Shown: piece after piece, positions 63,036-64,000 of the stretch
Layout: the number at the start of each line of letters is the position of its first letter
Position numbering within the stretch: the first letter of the stretch is position 1
Assembly (NCBI GenBank): GCA_965249455.1
Contig: OZ252236.1
Span: 5,022,001-5,086,000 of the forward strand
Direction of reading: 5' to 3'
DNA: 64,000 nt
From: Jiulongibacter sp024742395
Lineage (GTDB): Bacteria > Bacteroidota > Bacteroidia > Cytophagales > Spirosomataceae
The notes under the pieces: model-generated
Seen by the model: the letters and a program-made list of their open reading frames with translations, nothing else
Databases searched by the model: none
What the model was told of the DNA's origin: nothing
Program-made: the position numbers and the translations under genes

Positions 63036-63602
63036 ATGACGAAAATTTTATCACTGTTTAAGTCCGAGTATGATCTTGCCAGGGCTATAAAACGTGGAGA
63101 TAGAAATGCACAAACTCAGTTTTATGATCAATACTCAGGATTGATGCTAGCTATTTGTATGCGTTACATAGGTGATAAGATGGTAGCCGAAGATGTCATG
63201 ATTAAAGGATTGATGAAAATCTTTGAAAAGATAGATCAATTTGGGTTTAAAGGAAGTTTTGAAGGTTGGGTCAAGAGAATAATGGTGAATGAGGCACTTA
63301 TGCAGGTGCGTTCTCAGAAAAATCTGGAAGTAGACATGGATGAGGTCTCTACTCTAAACTTCAAAACAGAAGAAACCACAAATCTTGAAGAAGAAGATTT
63401 AATGACATTGATTAATAGCCTTCCGCCCGGGTACAGAACTGTATTTAATTTGTACGCGATAGAAGGTTACAGCCATGCTGAAATTGCTAAAGAATTAGGA
63501 ATTTCTGAAGGAACTTCTAAATCACAATTAAGTAGAGCAAGGGCATTGCTGCAAGAGAAACTAGGACAGCAGGATAACGAATTAAGGAAAACAATAAAAT
63601 GA
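63036..63602 (+). CDS. ECF RNA polymerase sigma factor with downstream anti-sigma gene
   Basis: A 188-residue sigma factor with region 2 (DVMIKGLMKIFEKIDQF, FEGWVKRIMVNEALMQVR) and region 4 (YSHAEIAKELGISEGTSKSQ, LSRARALL). The closing NELRKTIK and the 4-base overlap with the next gene (ATGA) indicate a coupled sigma/anti-sigma pair. It resembles Bacteroidota ECF factors that respond to envelope conditions; the signal is not known. Confidence 0.88.
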   Translation: MTKILSLFKSEYDLARAIKRGDRNAQTQFYDQYSGLMLAICMRYIGDKMVAEDVMIKGLMKIFEKIDQFGFKGSFEGWVKRIMVNEALMQVRSQKNLEVDMDEVSTLNFKTEETTNLEEEDLMTLINSLPPGYRTVFNLYAIEGYSHAEIAKELGISEGTSKSQLSRARALLQEKLGQQDNELRKTIK

Positions 63603-64000
63603 CTCACTTTAGTAAAATGAAAAAACATCCAATAGATGAGTTGTTTAACCAGAAATTAAACAATTACCGGGTTGAGCCTTCAAAGGACCTCAAAGAAAGG
63701 TTTTTAAAACAACTTGAAGAACAACCAGAAAAGAAAGCTGCATTTACCCCACTCAGATGGTATTTTGCAGCAGCAGCTTCAATTGCCATAATGATTGCAG
63801 TGGGCTGGTCTTTCTATGCAAGTTCATTAGACGATTCTACTCAAGGTGCTACTTTGAGCCAAATGACTCCTCCGGCTCCAAGCACAAGCTTAGAAGAAAA
63901 CAACACTAAAGAAAGCAATAAATTAGAGCTGGTTACTTCCGAGCCTGAGGCAAAGCCAAATATGCAATTGGCCATCGTAAAACCATCTAAAAAAGTTAAA
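63599..64000 (+). CDS. Putative anti-sigma factor, N-terminal part (runs off window)
   Basis: The frame opens ATGACTCAC inside the sigma factor stop and continues to the right edge without a stop, giving 134 residues. A soluble N-terminal segment (HPIDELFNQKLNNYRVEPS) is followed by a transmembrane helix (WYFAAAASIAIMIAVGWSF, about residues 54-72). A Ser/Thr/Glu/Pro-rich periplasmic stretch comes next. Architecture and position fit a single-pass anti-sigma factor, though no classical zinc anti-sigma motif (HxxxCxxC) is seen. The C-terminal part is missing. Confidence 0.7.
   Translation, partial: MTHFSKMKKHPIDELFNQKLNNYRVEPSKDLKERFLKQLEEQPEKKAAFTPLRWYFAAAASIAIMIAVGWSFYASSLDDSTQGATLSQMTPPAPSTSLEENNTKESNKLELVTSEPEAKPNMQLAIVKPSKKVK

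Overview
The window reads as chromosomal DNA of a member of the phylum Bacteroidota, probably a Cytophagales-type bacterium. The sequence is AT-rich, genes lack clear Shine-Dalgarno sites, and one sigma-A-type promoter fits the Bacteroidota pattern (TTTG, 20 bp, TAnnTTTG). Family content agrees: a lipidated TamA variant (TamL) with TamB, a PAS-GAF-PHY phytochrome with heme oxygenase, DUF4097 and VCBS-repeat proteins, and many MacB/FtsX-type ABC permeases of about 800 residues. Genus and species cannot be told from the sequence. No tRNA, rRNA, CRISPR array, transposase or phage gene was seen.

Layout. 1-9.8 kb: the end of an AraC-type regulator, an unknown gene, the tamB-tamL envelope pair, a single-domain response regulator and an OmpA-like lipoprotein. 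9.8-12.7 kb: a bacteriophytochrome kinase divergent from heme oxygenase, which makes its chromophore. 12.8-15.1 kb: a small membrane protein, an LEA-2-like protein and an AsmA/DUF748-like protein. 15.1-17.9 kb (minus strand): a tight five-gene unit with a small membrane protein, a response regulator, an AI-2E/PerM-type exporter, a second small membrane protein and an MscS channel. 18.1-18.9 kb: a 56-residue membrane ORF and an ECF sigma factor. 19.2-23.2 kb (minus): an MlaE-MlaF-MlaD lipid transport operon, then a DUF547 lipoprotein with a small outer-membrane-like protein. 23.6-29.2 kb: two closely similar Crp/Fnr-type regulators bracketing a LolD-like ATPase plus TolC operon, a lipocalin-like lipoprotein and a DUF4097 repeat protein.

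29.4-59.2 kb, all minus strand, is the centre of the window. It holds ten paralogous FtsX/MacB-type permeases, one small soluble protein, one VCBS-repeat secreted protein, one canonical LolD-like ATPase and one HlyD/MacA-like adaptor. Next to it, on the plus strand (59.5-62.1 kb), are an NtrC-type sigma-54 response regulator and its likely membrane kinase. The window ends with a periplasmic thioredoxin, an ECF sigma factor and the start of a putative anti-sigma protein.

The main result is a regulatory code that ties these parts together. Five minus-strand start regions (LolD-TolC, DUF4097, permease D, permease G, HlyD adaptor) each carry a sigma-54-like promoter with TGGCA at -24. Each also has a pair of 16-bp dyads of the form TGTTCG-N4-CGAACA set exactly 20 bp apart. 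The nearer dyad starts 55-57 bp upstream of the -24 element, and exactly 56 bp in three of the five. The natural candidate to bind them is the NtrC-type regulator encoded beside the fifth pair. I infer one phosphorelay-controlled envelope regulon in which many permeases share few ATPases, one adaptor and one TolC. Repeated leader sequences and a surviving 3' tip of a lost permease gene show that the array grew and shrank by duplication and deletion.
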